From: Cellulosilyticum lentocellum DSM 5427
Lineage (GTDB): Bacteria; Bacillota; Clostridia; Lachnospirales; Cellulosilyticaceae
NCBI RefSeq assembly: GCF_000178835.2
Contig: NC_015275.1
Coordinates: 1,571,001 to 1,635,000, forward strand
DNA: 64,000 nucleotides
Direction: 5' to 3'
The translations under genes were made by a program, and so were the position numbers. How positions within the stretch are numbered: the first letter of the stretch is position 1; each line of letters starts with the position of its first letter. Positions 61,919 through 64,000 of this stretch are shown in pieces. The notes below the pieces were generated by a model that saw only the letters and a program-made list of their open reading frames with translations, was not told the DNA's origin and did not search any database.

Positions 61919-63348
61919 TATCCATTCGTAAGCAGCTTTTTTCTATCTTCTTAAGCATTGGTTGTATTATGGTATTTTCGACTTCTTTGATTGTTAATAT
62001 CAGTATTAAAAAGAACTTTGAGATTTATATTGATAATAATATTAGAGAAGCTGGTAATAGTATTGTAGCTATTGTAGAGAAACTTTATGAAAAAGGAGAA
62101 TTAGAGAACAATACAATGCAGCAAGGTTTATTAGAAAATTATATGGGTAATTTTGCTGTAACGCTTCTAGGACCAGATAAGCATTTTATATGGGGAGAGA
62201 CTGAGCAAAGCTTTATAGAAGATCTTAATCAAAAATATCCGAATCAAGTAGATCCTAGTTTATATAGGCAAGAAGAACGTCCGGTTCATAATAAAGCAGG
62301 TGAGATTATTGCTTATGTGAAGATAGGCTATTATCCAAGCGATATACTAACGAAAAACGACTTAAAGTTTCAGAAGAACGTTAATGTTAGTATTGTTTGG
62401 TGCTCTAGTATGATTTTAATGTGGTTTATCTTAGCTGGTCTTTATGTATCTAGGTTATTTACTTATCATATTTATGGTATTAGCAAGACCTCTATTGCTT
62501 TAGCAGATGGTAAGCTTAATGCAAGGTATCCATTTAAAAGTAAGATTAAAGAAATTGAAACCTTGCGCCATAGTATGAACTATTTAGGTGAAAAACTAGA
62601 AAGACAGGATACCATTCGTAAAAAGCTTATTTCAGACGTTTCACATGAAATACGTACGCCACTTCATATTTTACAAAGTAATCTAGAAGCCATGATTGAC
62701 GGTATTTATCCTATCGATGAGGAACAAATGAACGTTCTTTATCAAGAGGTTGTACGTTTTGGAAAACTGCTTAATAATCTAGACCTTCTTAAAAATGTTG
62801 AAGAAAATGAATCACGTATGAATTTTAGGGTTATTAATTTAAATGAAAGCGTACAAGAAGTATTTGATGCTTTTAAAATAGTGGCTAAAGAAAAGAAAAT
62901 AAACTATCATATAAAACATACTGAAACAGAAAATGTTATGGTATCAGCAGATAAAGATGCACTGAAGCAGCTTTGGATGAATCTATTATCTAATGCCTTT
63001 AAATTTAGTGATCATAAAGGAGAAATAAAAGTATATACAGGTATGCAAGGAAAAGAGTGTACCATTACAGTAGAAGACCATGGGATTGGTATTGCAGAAG
63101 AAGATTTACCCTATGTATTTGAACGTATGTATCGCGGTGATAAAAGCAGGGAGCAGTACCAAGGTAGTGGCATAGGCCTTACAATGGTAAAAAATATTGT
63201 AGAGAAGCACAATGGTAAAGTAGCTATAGAAAGTGTGGAAGGAGAATATACTAAGATTATAGTAACACTTCCTATCCATACGAAAATGCTGGAACCTAAT
63301 AATATTAGTGGTAAAATGCGTAACTATATGAAAATGACTAAAAATTAA
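61915..63348 (+). CDS. Sensor histidine kinase
   Basis: 477 aa. Membrane helices at ~8-30 and ~165-185 enclose an outside sensor domain of ~130 residues. A HAMP domain (ISKTSIALADGKLNARYPF) is followed by the H box ISDVSHEIRTPLHIL with the phospho-accepting His, the N box MNLLSNAFKFS, and the G boxes VEDHGIGIAEEDLPYVFERMYRG and GSGIGLTMVKNIV. Partner of the overlapping response regulator. The signal sensed is not readable; the layout is like BaeS/envelope-stress kinases. Confidence 0.93.
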   Translation: MISIRKQLFSIFLSIGCIMVFSTSLIVNISIKKNFEIYIDNNIREAGNSIVAIVEKLYEKGELENNTMQQGLLENYMGNFAVTLLGPDKHFIWGETEQSFIEDLNQKYPNQVDPSLYRQEERPVHNKAGEIIAYVKIGYYPSDILTKNDLKFQKNVNVSIVWCSSMILMWFILAGLYVSRLFTYHIYGISKTSIALADGKLNARYPFKSKIKEIETLRHSMNYLGEKLERQDTIRKKLISDVSHEIRTPLHILQSNLEAMIDGIYPIDEEQMNVLYQEVVRFGKLLNNLDLLKNVEENESRMNFRVINLNESVQEVFDAFKIVAKEKKINYHIKHTETENVMVSADKDALKQLWMNLLSNAFKFSDHKGEIKVYTGMQGKECTITVEDHGIGIAEEDLPYVFERMYRGDKSREQYQGSGIGLTMVKNIVEKHNGKVAIESVEGEYTKIIVTLPIHTKMLEPNNISGKMRNYMKMTKN

Positions 63349-63380
63349 AGGGGTGTTGCTAAGCAACATCCCCTTTTTCA
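63347..63380. terminator. Bidirectional terminator after the two-component system
   Basis: AAAGGGGTGTTGCT pairs with AGCAACATCCCCTTT (one mismatch), flanked by As and Ts. Serves the kinase gene and the convergent folT-like gene. Confidence 0.8.
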
Positions 63381-63421
63381 CTATGGACAGTTGGTAAATT
63401 AAGTATTACTGATGCTTATTA

Positions 63422-63964
63422 TTAGATAATTGTACGAAGCTTTCTTAAATGACCACCTAAATAGTTAAAGATACCACTTAGTACAATCGACTCTACTGGA
63501 ATAAGTAATATATTTTTAAGCATTCTAGGCTTAAGTAAAACCATGAAAGATTTTCCTATAACCATACTAGTCCAAATCGTACCTAAGATTAAATTACAGA
63601 AAATAGCTACAATACTCACGGCCAAAATTAAACGTATATGGAACTTTAAAGAAGATGATGTAGGCCATTTTTTGTAATAAAGGAAATACCCATAAACAAA
63701 ACCGGAAATAGCCGCAGAAAGGGTATAACCAGGGAAATAAGCAAAGGTTTGAGGAAAGCCAAAGTAACCCAAGATATCTCCTATAGCACCCATGCCGGCG
63801 CCTACCCAAGGACCGAATAAGTAGCCTATTAGGGCATTGACTACAAAAGCAAAGGAAATACGTACAATAGTAAAGTCGATAGCTAAGTAGCGCCCTAATA
63901 TAATCTTAAGAGCAAGTAATAGACCTAATAAAGCTAAGTCTTTAGTTGTTATTTTTCTATTCAT
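63422..63964 (-). CDS. folT: ECF transporter S component, folate type
   Basis: 180 aa, six hydrophobic helices. The pattern TKDLALLGLLLALKIILGRYLAI, VVNALIGYLFGPWVGAGMGAIGDILGYF and FPGYTLSAAISGFVYGYFLYYKK is that of FolT-type S components, which bind folate and dock on the shared ECF module (EcfA/A'/T, not in this window). The start follows AAGGAG. Upstream sequence that might hold a folate-sensing riboswitch is cut by the window end. Confidence 0.8.
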   Translation of the reverse strand: MNRKITTKDLALLGLLLALKIILGRYLAIDFTIVRISFAFVVNALIGYLFGPWVGAGMGAIGDILGYFGFPQTFAYFPGYTLSAAISGFVYGYFLYYKKWPTSSSLKFHIRLILAVSIVAIFCNLILGTIWTSMVIGKSFMVLLKPRMLKNILLIPVESIVLSGIFNYLGGHLRKLRTII

Positions 63965-64000
63965 TTTAGCAACTCCTTATAATTAATGACTTTAGCTAAA

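Noticed and set aside
1-64000. CRISPR array
   Set aside because: I saw no regularly spaced repeats of 24-40 bases with unique spacers and no cas genes.

Overview
The window is low-GC, densely coded DNA with strong AGGAGG-type ribosome binding sites and frequent TTG/GTG starts. Its gene families (SLH proteins, DUF1540, DUF3783, clostridial-type GltX, Amidase_6 proteins, a FolT-type S component) point to a Firmicute of the class Clostridia, most likely a Lachnospirales/Cellulosilyticum-like anaerobe. The genus is an inference from style, not a match.

1-26290 is chromosomal core. It holds the tail of a GGDEF diguanylate cyclase, a DUF3783 protein, a DEAD-box helicase, an MgtC-family protein, an SLH protein, the polyamine operon speD-speE-speB (minus strand), a PfkB-family kinase, a second secreted SLH protein, a repair/hydrolase group (recX, ogt, metallophosphoesterase), the arginine operon argJ-argB-argD behind an ArgR-like box, a DUF554 protein, a cell-wall amidase, two Amidase_6 proteins, an ABC importer of the sulfonate/taurine/HMP type, a family 2 glycosyltransferase and gltX.

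26292-41046 is an integrated mobile element of about 14.7 kb in a tRNA-Thr(CGU) gene. It is bounded by 56-bp repeats of the tRNA 3' part, and each end carries a cluster of TTTACAGT motifs that look like integrase arm sites. The order integrase and Xre repressor (leftward), divergent promoter with four operator-like palindromes, second Xre, HTH/AlpA-like protein and P4-type primase-helicase (rightward) is that of a phage satellite (PICI-like). No capsid, terminase or relaxase gene is visible. The cargo sits at both ends: a 911-residue protein with a TIR/DUF4062-like N-terminus beside attL, and a P-loop NTPase plus DUF4062 pair beside attR. These are the best candidates for undescribed (probably anti-phage) systems. 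An IS3-family insertion sequence splits the right half.

41047-50760 is a decayed accessory zone of small membrane, zinc-ribbon and Cys-rich proteins, a lipoprotein, an alpha/beta hydrolase, a CPBP protease and a HAD hydrolase. Between them lie broken genes: a frameshifted ORF, a small ORF with an internal stop, an IS3 remnant, two gene stubs and an ASCH-like gene with a mutated start.

50761-64000 returns to core. It carries a DUF6734-like protein, a zinc-ribbon protein, deoD, a GAF-GGDEF cyclase with a TPR protein, a PAP2 phosphatase, DUF1540, a TcaA-like membrane protein, a GntR regulator, a candidate small RNA with C-rich unpaired stretches, a short FtsH paralogue, a two-component system and a FolT-like ECF substrate-binding protein.
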